DNA from: Planctomycetota bacterium
Lineage (GTDB): Bacteria; Planctomycetota; SZUA-567
Direction of reading: 5' to 3'
Assembly: GCA_020060765.1 (NCBI GenBank)
Contig: JAGUZQ010000120.1
Location: 62,001-126,000 of the forward strand
DNA length: 64,000 nucleotides
How positions within the stretch are numbered: position 1 is the first letter of the stretch; each line of letters begins with the position of its first letter. This document shows positions 17,163 through 25,240 of the stretch, in pieces. The position numbers were made by a program, and so were the translations under genes. The notes beneath the pieces were generated by a model. It saw only the letters and a list, made by a program, of their open reading frames with translations. It was not told where the DNA came from and did no database searches.

Positions 17163-17984
17163 ATGATTGGCAAGGAACTGATCCTCGGCTTCGGCAACTC
17201 CCCCTCCCCGGAGGAAATCCGCCTGGGGCTCTGGGCTAACTCGGCCGGACATTTCATTTCCCGCCACCATATTCTCAAAAGCAGGGTGCGGCGGGATCTT
17301 CTGCTGATTTATTGCGTAAAAGGTTGCGGACTCTATCGCCAGGGGGAGCGGGACTTCGAGATTTCCGCCGGGCAATGTTTCTTTGTTCCCCCGGATTTAC
17401 CGCATGAATACTATTCCGACCCGGAACAGGGGTGGGATATCTGGTTCACTCATTTTGACGGCGAGCTGGCCGCACGTCTGACCGAGCAGTGCGGCTTTTC
17501 TCTGGCCAGCCTGGTACTCGACCTTGGTGTACAGAAGGCTTACGTAAACCTGTTCAGGGAATTATGCGGGGTTTTGCAAGCAGGCGGGAGTGGTTCCGGC
17601 CTGAACGCATCTGCGGTTATCTTTCAAATATTGCTGGAACTCATCAAGCATCCGAAGCGGCAGACGCCTGTTGAGACCAGGATTTTTCAGGCCTTGTCGT
17701 CAGGAGAGACTAACATCACCGGACTGGCGCGGCGCGCGGGGATGTCGCGCTTCCACTTTATCCGTGAATGCCGCCGCGTCACCGGCGAGACTCCCGGACG
17801 CCACCTGATCCTCCAGCGCGTCAGGCGCGCGCGGGAACTTTTACTCCAGACCGATTTCTCCGTCAAGCAGATCGCCTTTCAACTAGGATTTTCCGACCAG
17901 AACTATTTCTCCCGCGTCTTCACCAAGGAAACCGGCGTCTCCGCCAGCGAGTACCGGCGGAAACAACTGCGGCTTGATGGCTGA
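17163..17984 (+). CDS. AraC-family transcriptional regulator
   Basis: 273 aa. The N-terminal cupin-like sensor (about 1-140) has FEISAGQCFFVPPDLPHEYYSD, typical of AraC ligand domains. The C-terminal double helix-turn-helix (about 175-268) includes ITGLARRAGMSRFHFIRECRRVTG and VKQIAFQLGFSDQNYFSRVFTKETG. It probably senses a sugar and activates nearby carbohydrate genes; the closest candidate is the URO-D gene at 15574-16761, which points the other way. No strong Shine-Dalgarno precedes the ATG, and the upstream region is AT-rich. The 3' end runs into an 8-bp phased repeat. The ligand cannot be told from sequence. Confidence 0.88.
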   Translation: MIGKELILGFGNSPSPEEIRLGLWANSAGHFISRHHILKSRVRRDLLLIYCVKGCGLYRQGERDFEISAGQCFFVPPDLPHEYYSDPEQGWDIWFTHFDGELAARLTEQCGFSLASLVLDLGVQKAYVNLFRELCGVLQAGGSGSGLNASAVIFQILLELIKHPKRQTPVETRIFQALSSGETNITGLARRAGMSRFHFIRECRRVTGETPGRHLILQRVRRARELLLQTDFSVKQIAFQLGFSDQNYFSRVFTKETGVSASEYRRKQLRLDG

Positions 17985-18078
17985 TTGGCTTACTGGCTTA
18001 TCTTTGCGCCAGGTTTTAGCCATTTAGCCATTTAGCCAGTCTGCCATCAAGCCATTCAGCCAATGAGCCATTCAGCCA
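17974..18078. repeat. 8-bp phased repeat in inverted arms (AGCCATT family)
   Basis: The right arm (18018-18078) is about seven 8-bp units based on AGCCATTT. The left arm (17974-18000) is three units of the complementary type (TTGATGGC, TGATTGGC, TTACTGGC). Units drift in their last bases but keep the 8-bp phase. It overlaps the end of the AraC gene. Confidence 0.8.
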
Positions 18079-18160
18079 AAATCAACCTTTGCGATTGACA
18101 CGGCGGGGTTTTGCCGCAAAATATGCTTGTCCAATTCACCTCCAGGCAAAGGAACTGGTC

Positions 18161-18505
18161 ATGGCCGATAAAGACTGCATTTTTTGCAAGATCGTCGCGG
18201 GGAAAATTCCCTCCGGCAAGGTGTACGAGGACGACCTCGCCTTCGCCTTCCGCGACATTTCCCCGCAGGCACCGACGCATATCCTGATCGTACCCAAGGA
18301 ACACCGCGCGCGGCTCACCGATTTCGGCGAAAAGGACGCGGCGCTGCTGGGGCATCTGCTGAAAGTGATCAACATTATTGCCGCCCAGGAAAAGCTGGAG
18401 CAGTTCCGCGTGGTGATAAACTGCGGCGAGGACGCGGGGCAAACCGTCTGGCATCTTCATGTACATCTTCTGGCCGGGCGCGCGTTCGGCTGGCCTCCGG
18501 GATAA
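18161..18505 (+). CDS. HIT-family (HinT-like) nucleotide-binding protein
   Basis: 114 aa, the usual HinT size. Two Cys (CIFC) near the N-terminus and the histidine triad HLHVHLL near the C-terminus are diagnostic; HIT proteins hydrolyse purine nucleoside phosphoramidates and related substrates. KIPSGKVYEDD and ILIVPKEH are also family-typical. I chose the ATG at 18161 because AAGGA lies 7-8 nt upstream; a longer frame exists but runs into repeat DNA. It is the first gene of a tightly packed plus-strand chain, with the next gene starting 3 nt after the stop. The cluster as a whole does not explain a specific HIT substrate. Confidence 0.92.
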   Translation: MADKDCIFCKIVAGKIPSGKVYEDDLAFAFRDISPQAPTHILIVPKEHRARLTDFGEKDAALLGHLLKVINIIAAQEKLEQFRVVINCGEDAGQTVWHLHVHLLAGRAFGWPPG

Positions 18506-18508
18506 GCC

Positions 18509-19447
18509 ATGCTCTGCGACGAAGCGACTGTCTATTTCAGAAACTATCTGCACGGCGAACTCACCCCTGGCCTGATGCGCGGTGTGCAGTTGCATCTGGA
18601 GGGGTGCAAAAAGTGCCGCGACAGCCTGGCGGCTCTCAGGCCGGAAACCGACGCGGTGATTCCCTTTTACCTCGTCGCCTCCGCGCATGGGGAAACCTCG
18701 CCCGAGGAAAACGCCGCCGTCGAGCGGCACCTGCACTATTGCATGTTCTGCGCCGACGAGTTCAAGCAGTTGCGCGCGGCCGCGAACGAACTGACGAAAA
18801 ACCTGTCGCAATACCAGCTCAGCCGCACCTTCCGCCCGCGCGTGATGCAGGAATGGCGGCCGCACCGGGTAGGGAAGCGGAAAATGTTCCAGCAGCGGGG
18901 GCTGGCCGACATGCTGGAACGGGCGGAAGCAGGCAACACTTTTTCCTATGAACGCCACGTCGACCGGTTCAAGCATTACGCCTACGTCAGCGCCTTCCTG
19001 CAGGTGCGCGATTTTCACTGGGCGGAAGAAATCGCCTACGAGATTTTCGCTACCGGGATGCCAGCCTTCGACGGCGACCTGACCCAGGTCGGCTTTCTCG
19101 CGTGGATCGACCGGCGGGTGGGGGAAATAGCCAAACGCGGCGACTGGCTGGGCAAGGGCGAGTCGCTGGCCGACGACGATGAAGGCCTCTCCGGCTACAC
19201 CGGCAGCCACAAGCTCCGCCGCCACCGCATCATCCGGCAGGCGCATAACTCTTTTGAAAAAAACTGGCAGGTGCCGTTCCTGTTTTATCATGTCCAGCGC
19301 CTGAGCTATGCCGAAATCGCCGGGATGCTGGGTCTGGAGCGGCTGCAAGTGCAGGTCATACTCGCCGACGCCACCCGCGCCGCCGCCGTAATCCTGAAGC
19401 AAGACGAAAAGGCACATCCCCGCCTGCGCCGGGTCTGGGAAAGGTAA
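18509..19447 (+). CDS. Zinc anti-sigma domain (two ZAS motifs) fused to an ECF-sigma-like protein
   Basis: 312 aa. The N-terminus has a complete zinc anti-sigma signature: Cys3, His29, Cys33, Cys36 (HLEGCKKC). A second HxxxCxxC follows at His74, Cys78, Cys81 (HLHYCMFC). Residues about 144-205 resemble sigma region 2 (FSYERHVDRFKHYAYVSAF, then WAEEIAYEIF and FLAWIDRRVGEI). Residues about 255-305 resemble region 4 (LSYAEIAGMLGLERLQVQVI). So an anti-sigma module and a sigma-like module appear on one chain. The sigma core is divergent and may not bind RNA polymerase normally. It lies 3 nt after the HIT gene and 4 nt before the methyltransferase gene. The ZAS motifs are clear; the sigma call is moderate. 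Confidence 0.65.
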   Translation: MLCDEATVYFRNYLHGELTPGLMRGVQLHLEGCKKCRDSLAALRPETDAVIPFYLVASAHGETSPEENAAVERHLHYCMFCADEFKQLRAAANELTKNLSQYQLSRTFRPRVMQEWRPHRVGKRKMFQQRGLADMLERAEAGNTFSYERHVDRFKHYAYVSAFLQVRDFHWAEEIAYEIFATGMPAFDGDLTQVGFLAWIDRRVGEIAKRGDWLGKGESLADDDEGLSGYTGSHKLRRHRIIRQAHNSFEKNWQVPFLFYHVQRLSYAEIAGMLGLERLQVQVILADATRAAAVILKQDEKAHPRLRRVWER

Positions 19448-19451
19448 AGCC

Positions 19452-20015
19452 ATGGAATATGTCGGGCGGGGCGGCGAGAAGATGGCGTGGGCGCTGAAAC
19501 ATTTCAGCGTCGACGTCGTCGGCAAAACCTGCTGCGATCTGGGCAGCCATGTGGGCGGATTTGTCGACGCTCTGCTGCAGCACGGAGCGGCGAAAGTTTA
19601 TTCGGTCGACACCAGCTACGGCACCCTCGCCTGGACGCTGCGCAATGACTCCCGCGTGGTAGTAATGGAACGAAATAACGCGCTGCACGTGGAACTCCCG
19701 GAAAAGGTCGACCTGGTGACTTGCGACGTGGGCTGGACGAAGCAGGAAAAAGTCCTGCCCAAAGCGGCGTCGCTGCTGAAGCCGGACGGCTATATCCTCA
19801 GCCTGCTGAAACCCCAGTACGAAGCGGAAAAAGACGAAATGATCAAGGGCAAAGGCAGGGTTAAGGGAGATGCGCTCGACCGGATCGTAGCTGTGACGCG
19901 GAGGACGGCGGAGAGTATCGGTGCGCCGGTGCGGGGGCCTGACCTGACGCCGTTCCTGGGCGGCAAGGGGAAGAACCCGGAATATTTTATGCTGATCGGG
20001 CCGGTAAAATGCTGA
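19452..20015 (+). CDS. FtsJ-type RNA methyltransferase, TlyA-like without S4 domain
   Basis: 187 aa. It matches the methyltransferase half of TlyA: VGRGGEKMAWALKHF, the SAM-binding strand CCDLGSHVGGFVDALLQHGA, VYSVDTSYGTLAW, MERNN, LVTCDVGWT, SLLKPQYE. TlyA 2'-O-methylates cytidines in 16S/23S rRNA and normally carries an S4 RNA-binding domain of about 60 residues in front, which is missing here. The start is fixed by the preceding stop 4 nt upstream, and the upstream sequence encodes the sigma-like protein, so the S4 domain is not simply mis-split. Its last 7 nt overlap the flippase gene. An RNA target is likely but unidentified. Confidence 0.82.
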   Translation: MEYVGRGGEKMAWALKHFSVDVVGKTCCDLGSHVGGFVDALLQHGAAKVYSVDTSYGTLAWTLRNDSRVVVMERNNALHVELPEKVDLVTCDVGWTKQEKVLPKAASLLKPDGYILSLLKPQYEAEKDEMIKGKGRVKGDALDRIVAVTRRTAESIGAPVRGPDLTPFLGGKGKNPEYFMLIGPVKC

Positions 20016-21460
20016 AACGATTTTTTGCCGACGCCCTGACCTACACCTCTGTCCTGCTGTTTCTCCGGGTGATCGGGATACTGATTATTCCCATCTACAC
20101 CCGCGTCTTCGCGCCCGAGGATTACGGCGTGATCGACATGGTGATGATGGCTACCTGCCTGGTCAACCTCACCCTCGCCCTGGAAATCTCGCAGGCTATC
20201 GCCCGTTTCATGGTCGACGCCAAAGACCCCTCCGAAAAGAAGACGCTGGTTTCGACCGCGCTGTTTTTCACCCTGGCCGTCTATGCGCCGTTTCTCCTGG
20301 CGGTGGTCGCCTTCAAGCCCTATGTCTCGGAATGGATCATGGGGGTGGACGGCGAGCCGGTTCTTTACGCCGCGGTCATCGCCACCATTATCAGCAACGG
20401 GCTGGTGTATTTTCTCCAGAACCTGCTGCGCTTCGACGTCAAGCCCAAACAATGCGCCAAGCTCAACCTGATAAATTCCCTGTCCGGAATCCTCGCCTCC
20501 CTGTTCCTGATATTATATTTGAAACTCGGTCTGCTGGGCGCTTTCGCCGGGCAGACTTTCGGCAATATCCTGGGCGTGGCTTGCGGGCTGTATTTCAGCC
20601 GCCACCTGCTCGCGTTCCGTTTTTCCGGGGAAAGGCTGAAGCGGATGCTGTCTTTCTCCCTGCCGTTCGTGCCCTCCAGCCTCGGGGTTTTCGTTTCGCT
20701 TTATATCGACCGGGTGGCGTTGAAGGAATTGTCCGGCTTGAGCGACGTGGGCATCTACGGCATCGCCCTGCGCACGATTATCCCGGTGCAGCTTATCGTA
20801 AGCGGCTTCCAGATGGCGCTTACGCCCCTGATCTACGCCAACCTGAAGGAGGAGCGGACGCCCAGCGACGTCGAGCGGATTTTCCGGCTGTATTTCGTGA
20901 CCGGGCTGGCTGCGGTTCTGGGGGCGCGCTGCTTTTCCGGGGAGCTGCTGCGGGTTTTCACCACACCGCAGTATTACCCGGCGGCGGGAGTGGTGCCGCT
21001 GGCGGCGCTGACGCTGTTTATCTCGCAGGCCTACATTTTCGCGCCGGGGCTGGCGATTGCGAAACAGACCAGACAGATCGCGGGTATAAATATCCTGGTC
21101 GCCCTGCTCAACACCGCGCTCAATTTCTTGCTGATTCCCTACTACGGAGTCTACGGTGCCGCTTTCGCGACGGCACTCAGCGCGGGAACCGGTTTTATCT
21201 TATATGTCATGCTGGGCGAAAAACATTTTTCCATCCCCCACCGTTTCCGGCGGATTTCGGCGGGGCTGCTGCTGGGCGGAGCGGCATTTACGGCAATCGG
21301 ATTTCTGCCGGGGACAATCTCCGTCGGATTGGTTCTGTTGAAAATCACACTGTGGGTGCTTTCCTGCGGCGCGATCATTGTCGCTGTAACGGGAAAAAGC
21401 GATTTACTGCTGGCCTGGGAAAAGTTAAAATCGTACCGGAAAAGCGGAGAATTTTCATGA
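20009..21460 (+). CDS. MOP-superfamily polysaccharide/lipid flippase (Wzx-like)
   Basis: 483 aa, an integral membrane protein with about 12-14 hydrophobic segments spread over its whole length. The N-terminal pattern (ADALTYTSVLLFLRVIGIL, IPIYTRVFAPEDYGVIDMV) is typical of oligosaccharide flippases that move undecaprenyl-linked sugars across the inner membrane. It begins within the end of the methyltransferase gene (7-nt overlap) and ends with an ATGA overlap with lacI. No glycosyltransferase cluster is next to it, although a DUF4254 protein and a GT39-like enzyme occur later in the window. Export of a cell-surface glycan is inferred. Confidence 0.88.
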   Translation: MLKRFFADALTYTSVLLFLRVIGILIIPIYTRVFAPEDYGVIDMVMMATCLVNLTLALEISQAIARFMVDAKDPSEKKTLVSTALFFTLAVYAPFLLAVVAFKPYVSEWIMGVDGEPVLYAAVIATIISNGLVYFLQNLLRFDVKPKQCAKLNLINSLSGILASLFLILYLKLGLLGAFAGQTFGNILGVACGLYFSRHLLAFRFSGERLKRMLSFSLPFVPSSLGVFVSLYIDRVALKELSGLSDVGIYGIALRTIIPVQLIVSGFQMALTPLIYANLKEERTPSDVERIFRLYFVTGLAAVLGARCFSGELLRVFTTPQYYPAAGVVPLAALTLFISQAYIFAPGLAIAKQTRQIAGINILVALLNTALNFLLIPYYGVYGAAFATALSAGTGFILYVMLGEKHFSIPHRFRRISAGLLLGGAAFTAIGFLPGTISVGLVLLKITLWVLSCGAIIVAVTGKSDLLLAWEKLKSYRKSGEFS

Positions 21461-22452
21461 CCCAGCGCCGGATCGCCCAGGAGTTGAACATCTCGATCGC
21501 GACGGTGTCGCTTGCCTTGCGCAACTCGCCGAAAGTGAAAGAGTCGACGCGGCGGGCGGTGCTGGAGTGCGCGGAAAAATTCGACTATCGCCCCAACCAG
21601 GCGGCGGTCAGCCTGAGCGCAGGCAAGAGTTTCACCGTCGGCGTGCTGATCTCCTCCCTGCGGCATCCCTTCTACGCCGACCTGCTGAACGAAATCCAGC
21701 GGGCGCTAAGAGATTACGGTTATATCGCCCTGTGCCTGCCGACCGATATCGCCGGAGATTATCGGGAGGCGGTAAAGGCGCTGCTGGCCCGGAATATTGA
21801 CGGCCTGATTTCCATCCCGGTGAAGATCGAAGATTACGCGTGGCTGCGGAGCCTGAACCTGCCGCTGGTGTTCAGCGAACACCAGGACGGCGAAGTAGAC
21901 TCGGTTTCCGTGGACAGAAAAAAATCCGGATTCATTCTAACTGAACACCTGATCGGGCTGGGGCACTTAAAAATCGGTTTTCTCGGCGGCGGCAACAGCC
22001 TGCGATTCTCCGGCTTCCGCGCGGCGCTGGACAAGCACGGCCTGGCCACCCGGGAAGAATGGATCCGTAGCGGCGGCGACGGCTACGAAAACGGGCTGAG
22101 GGCTATGCGGGAAATACTCGCCCTGCCCAATCCGCCCACCGCGCTGATCTGCCATAACGACCTGGCCGCCATCGGCGCGATGCGGGCGGTTTACAGCGCG
22201 GGAAAAAGCGTGCCCGATGATTTCGCCGTCGTCGGGTTCGACAATATCGCCGAAGGCAACTACTTGCGTTCCGCCTTGACCACGGTCGAATATCCCCGCG
22301 CGGAAATTGCGCAAAAACTGGCGGAGCTGCTGGTGCCGAAAATCGGGGGCGCGCTTGACAACAAGCCGCGCAAAACCATAATTGAGCCCCGGTTGATCGT
22401 ACGGGAATCCTGCGGGGCTTGCCTGAACCGGAACAGGCTTGCGGAAAGCTAA
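21457..22452 (+). CDS. LacI-family transcriptional regulator
   Basis: 331 aa. The N-terminal LacI helix-turn-helix reads QRRIAQELNISIATVSLALRNSPKVKESTR with the hinge YRPNQAAVSL. A periplasmic-binding-protein-like ligand domain follows (VGVLISSLRHPFYADLL, ALICHNDLAAIGAM, VPDDFAVVGFDN). It starts at the ATG overlapping the flippase stop (ATGA) and ends overlapping the next ATG by one base (TAATG), so it is translated within the operon. It may control the downstream sensor/transport genes or the whole chain. An open frame extending far upstream is out of phase with the flippase and is not coding. The effector is probably a sugar, by family. Confidence 0.92.
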   Translation: MTQRRIAQELNISIATVSLALRNSPKVKESTRRAVLECAEKFDYRPNQAAVSLSAGKSFTVGVLISSLRHPFYADLLNEIQRALRDYGYIALCLPTDIAGDYREAVKALLARNIDGLISIPVKIEDYAWLRSLNLPLVFSEHQDGEVDSVSVDRKKSGFILTEHLIGLGHLKIGFLGGGNSLRFSGFRAALDKHGLATREEWIRSGGDGYENGLRAMREILALPNPPTALICHNDLAAIGAMRAVYSAGKSVPDDFAVVGFDNIAEGNYLRSALTTVEYPRAEIAQKLAELLVPKIGGALDNKPRKTIIEPRLIVRESCGACLNRNRLAES

Positions 22453-23213
22453 TGTCTGAAAAACTGTCTGTCAAAATTTCTTATACGCTGATGATTATCA
22501 TCACTGTCTCGCTGGCGTTGAATTCTGCCCTGAACATGCTGAATTTCGAGAAGACCTACGTTAATTTCGAGCGCCAGCGCTACGAGGTCTACGGCCAGGG
22601 AGTCAAGGAAATCGTCGACAACATGCTGGCGCTGGGGCTGACGGTGCCGGAGATGGCGGCGTTGCGGGAGAAGCTGAAAGACTTCATCGCCAAGAATCCC
22701 GACGTCGTTTCAGTCCGGATACTCGATGCGAAAAATATCTGCCGGTTCAGCGCGGCCAGGGAAGACTGCCCCGAATTTTCCCAGGATTTCAGGCTGCTTC
22801 CACCGGGACTGTCGGAAAAGGCGCTGGGCGATCTGCTGGCGACGTATTCCTACCGCGCGGTAGTGAAAAACTTCACCGACAGTTTCGGCGAAACTGGCGG
22901 CAGACTGATCCTGCTTTACGACCGGAAAGACGCTGCCTCCGCCTTCTCGGAGATGAAACGTTTTCTGGTGGTCAATCTCGCCGCGATTATGGCCGTAGCC
23001 AGCGTCCTGGGATTCCTCTGCATACATCTCATCACCGCTCGCACCAGCCGCAAAATCCGCGCCATGACCGAAGCGCTGGAAACCGGCGCAACTTCAGACT
23101 TCGACCCGGCAGACCCGATGTTGGCGGATTTCGCCGCTTTCCGGGAAGCTTCCGCCGCCGCGCTTAAACGACTCTCGCCTCCGGACGCAGGGCAATCCTC
23201 GGAGCAGACATGA
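22452..23213 (+). CDS. Two-TM membrane sensor-like protein with HAMP-like stub
   Basis: 253 aa. One membrane segment lies near residues 8-28. An extracytoplasmic region of about 140 residues looks like a single Cache-type sensor. A second segment (FLVVNLAAIMAVASVLGFLCIHLI) is followed by a HAMP-like helix (RTSRKIRAMTEAL) and a short acidic tail. There is no kinase, GGDEF or receptor-signalling domain, so output must come from a partner. The following gene has the same membrane-sensor layout fused to a transporter and overlaps this one by 4 nt, which suggests the two form a complex. The start is taken at the TAATG junction with lacI. Confidence 0.65.
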   Translation: MSEKLSVKISYTLMIIITVSLALNSALNMLNFEKTYVNFERQRYEVYGQGVKEIVDNMLALGLTVPEMAALREKLKDFIAKNPDVVSVRILDAKNICRFSAAREDCPEFSQDFRLLPPGLSEKALGDLLATYSYRAVVKNFTDSFGETGGRLILLYDRKDAASAFSEMKRFLVVNLAAIMAVASVLGFLCIHLITARTSRKIRAMTEALETGATSDFDPADPMLADFAAFREASAAALKRLSPPDAGQSSEQT

Positions 23214-25240
23214 CCGGATTGAGCTTAAGCAAGAAGATCATGGGAAGCGCGATCCTGCTGGTAATCGTCTGCGGCGGCGTAACCACCTGGAACACATCCC
23301 GCGAGGCGGAGAGAAGGCTTCTGCCTGTCATCAACCGCAAGTCGGTCGCCGTGGGGCAGGCGGTCAACGCCGTGCTGACCCGCGCGCTGGATTACGGGGT
23401 GCCGTTCGAGCGACTGAACGGGACAGAGGAGTATTTCGACAAAATCATCTCCCAGCCCCAGAACCGCGACCTCGCCTATCTCGCCGTCACCGACCGTTCG
23501 GGAAAAATCCTCTACAGCGCCGGAAAGGGACTGGAGGAAGTGTCCAACCTGTTCGCGCGGGAAGCGGAAAAATGCAACGTTGCGCCGCACAAAATCTATT
23601 CCGACTCCTTCACCGACAACAGCCTGCCAGTTTCGGCGGGAGGAGAAACTTTGGGCGCGCTGCACCTGGGGGTGCGCAAGACCTTCGTGCGGGAAACCCT
23701 GCGTAACGTGCTGTTCGACAGTTTCACCGTCATGCTGGTGTCGCTGCTCATCACGTTCGAGCTGCTGTTTTTTCTCGTCACGCGCACGGTGATAAATCCC
23801 ATCACCGACATGGAATCTTTTTTCCGGCGCGGCGCGCAGAACGATTTCAGCTCCCCGCCGGAAATCGTTCCCGTTGGCGAAATCGGCAGATTCACCCGGA
23901 CGCTGCACGCCTGGGTTGACCGCCTGCGCGCGGCCTGCGAAAAAACGTCCGCGCCTGGAATCAACTTCGCGCCCTCGCTTGAAGCCGAAAACGCCCTCCG
24001 TCACGGTAATCTCTACCTGATAAGGCCGCCGCTGTTTATTCTGGTGTTCGCCGAAGCGATGTCCATGTCCTTCATGCCGATCTACACTTCCACACTGGTC
24101 GATCCGGCGGCGACGTGGATTTCGCGGGAGGTGATTATCGGCCTGCCCATTTCGGTGTTCATGCTCTGCTGGGGCTGTGCGCAGCCGCTGTGCGGGATGT
24201 GGGCCGACCGTTTCGGCATCAGGTCGGCGTTTATCAGCGGCTCGATCATGACCGCCATCGGCCTGACCTGCTCGGGATTCGCCCACAGCCTGCCTGAGCT
24301 GCTGGCCTACCGCGCGGTCGGCGGCGTCGGCTACGGCATGATGTTCATCACCTCCACCACCTACGTCGCCACCCACACCGACTCCACCAACCGCACGCGC
24401 GGCATGGCGATGTTCCTGTCGGTGTTTTTCGCCGGCTCGCTCTGCGGCACCGCCATCGGCTCGATACTGGCGGAGCGGATCGGCTACGCCAACGTTTTCC
24501 TGCTTTCCGGGTCGCTGGCGTTTTTCTCCACCTTCTTCATCTATTTCTGGCTTTCGGTCATACCCCAGACCAAGCGGGTAGTGGAAAAATCCGCGCCCGG
24601 CAAGTTCACGATTCAGATGAGAAAAAGCAGAAACAAATACATCATGTTCATGCGCAACCTGCGGTTTCTGGCGCTGACTTTTCTGGTGGCTATCCCAGCC
24701 AAGATGTGCCTGACCGGGTTCATGAATTACACCGCGCCGCTCTTCCTGCGCGAGCTGGAATGCGGGCAGTCCTCCATCGGCCGGGTGCTGATGACTTACG
24801 GGCTGGTGATGATCGTGGTCGCGCCGCTGGCGGGGCGGCTGGCCGACCGCCTCGGCAACCGGCGGCTGTTCGTGCAGATCGGTTCGGCCATCGCCGGAGC
24901 GGGGCTGCTGGTCACTTATTTCCTGCCCAATATGCAGGGCGTAATGATAAGTATCGGCCTGCTGGGGCTGGCTCACGCTATCGGCGTGCCCTCGCAACTG
25001 GCGCTGCTGCCGGAAATCTGCCGCAAGGAGACCACCCATTTCGGCCACGGCACGGTGATGGGAATTTTCCGCCTGATCGAACGCACCGGCAGCATTGTCG
25101 GCCCGCTGCTGGCGGGAGTGCTGATCGCTTCGGTCGGCTTCGCCGGGACTTTCTTCGGCATCGGCGTCCTGACCTTGTCCGGGATTTTTATTTTTACGAT
25201 TATTATCTCGCTGACCGAAAGCGGAGACGATGGTGAATAG
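23210..25240 (+). CDS. Sensor (Cache/HAMP-like) - MFS transporter fusion
   Basis: 676 aa. Residues 8-27 are a membrane anchor, 28-165 an extracytoplasmic sensor-like domain (AYLAVTDRSGKILYSAGKG, typical of Cache folds), 170-195 a second anchor, and 195-245 a HAMP-like stretch (NPITDMESFFRRGAQNDF). Residues 275-670 are a complete 12-segment MFS carrier, with the loop motif CGMWADRFGIRSAF and its repeat AGRLADRLGNRRLF. This joins a signal-sensing input directly to a transporter. It overlaps the preceding sensor gene by 4 nt and the binding-protein gene by 11 nt. The substrate is unknown; a binding-protein-assisted or ligand-gated carrier is inferred. Confidence 0.78.
   Translation: MTGLSLSKKIMGSAILLVIVCGGVTTWNTSREAERRLLPVINRKSVAVGQAVNAVLTRALDYGVPFERLNGTEEYFDKIISQPQNRDLAYLAVTDRSGKILYSAGKGLEEVSNLFAREAEKCNVAPHKIYSDSFTDNSLPVSAGGETLGALHLGVRKTFVRETLRNVLFDSFTVMLVSLLITFELLFFLVTRTVINPITDMESFFRRGAQNDFSSPPEIVPVGEIGRFTRTLHAWVDRLRAACEKTSAPGINFAPSLEAENALRHGNLYLIRPPLFILVFAEAMSMSFMPIYTSTLVDPAATWISREVIIGLPISVFMLCWGCAQPLCGMWADRFGIRSAFISGSIMTAIGLTCSGFAHSLPELLAYRAVGGVGYGMMFITSTTYVATHTDSTNRTRGMAMFLSVFFAGSLCGTAIGSILAERIGYANVFLLSGSLAFFSTFFIYFWLSVIPQTKRVVEKSAPGKFTIQMRKSRNKYIMFMRNLRFLALTFLVAIPAKMCLTGFMNYTAPLFLRELECGQSSIGRVLMTYGLVMIVVAPLAGRLADRLGNRRLFVQIGSAIAGAGLLVTYFLPNMQGVMISIGLLGLAHAIGVPSQLALLPEICRKETTHFGHGTVMGIFRLIERTGSIVGPLLAGVLIASVGFAGTFFGIGVLTLSGIFIFTIIISLTESGDDGE

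Noticed and set aside
17974-18078. CRISPR array
   Set aside because: Units are 8 bp with no spacers of uniform length, and no cas genes are in the window.
20332-21456. Long open frame upstream of and in phase with lacI, overlapping the flippase gene
   Set aside because: The flippase frame has clear membrane-protein content; the other frame yields Arg/Pro/Gly-rich sequence without any family signature. lacI has its own ATG at the ATGA overlap.
23225-25048. 607-codon open frame on the minus strand across the sensor-MFS gene
   Set aside because: Shadow of the GC-rich codon pattern; the translation is His/Arg/Gln-rich, without motifs, and the plus-strand MFS motifs are unmistakable.
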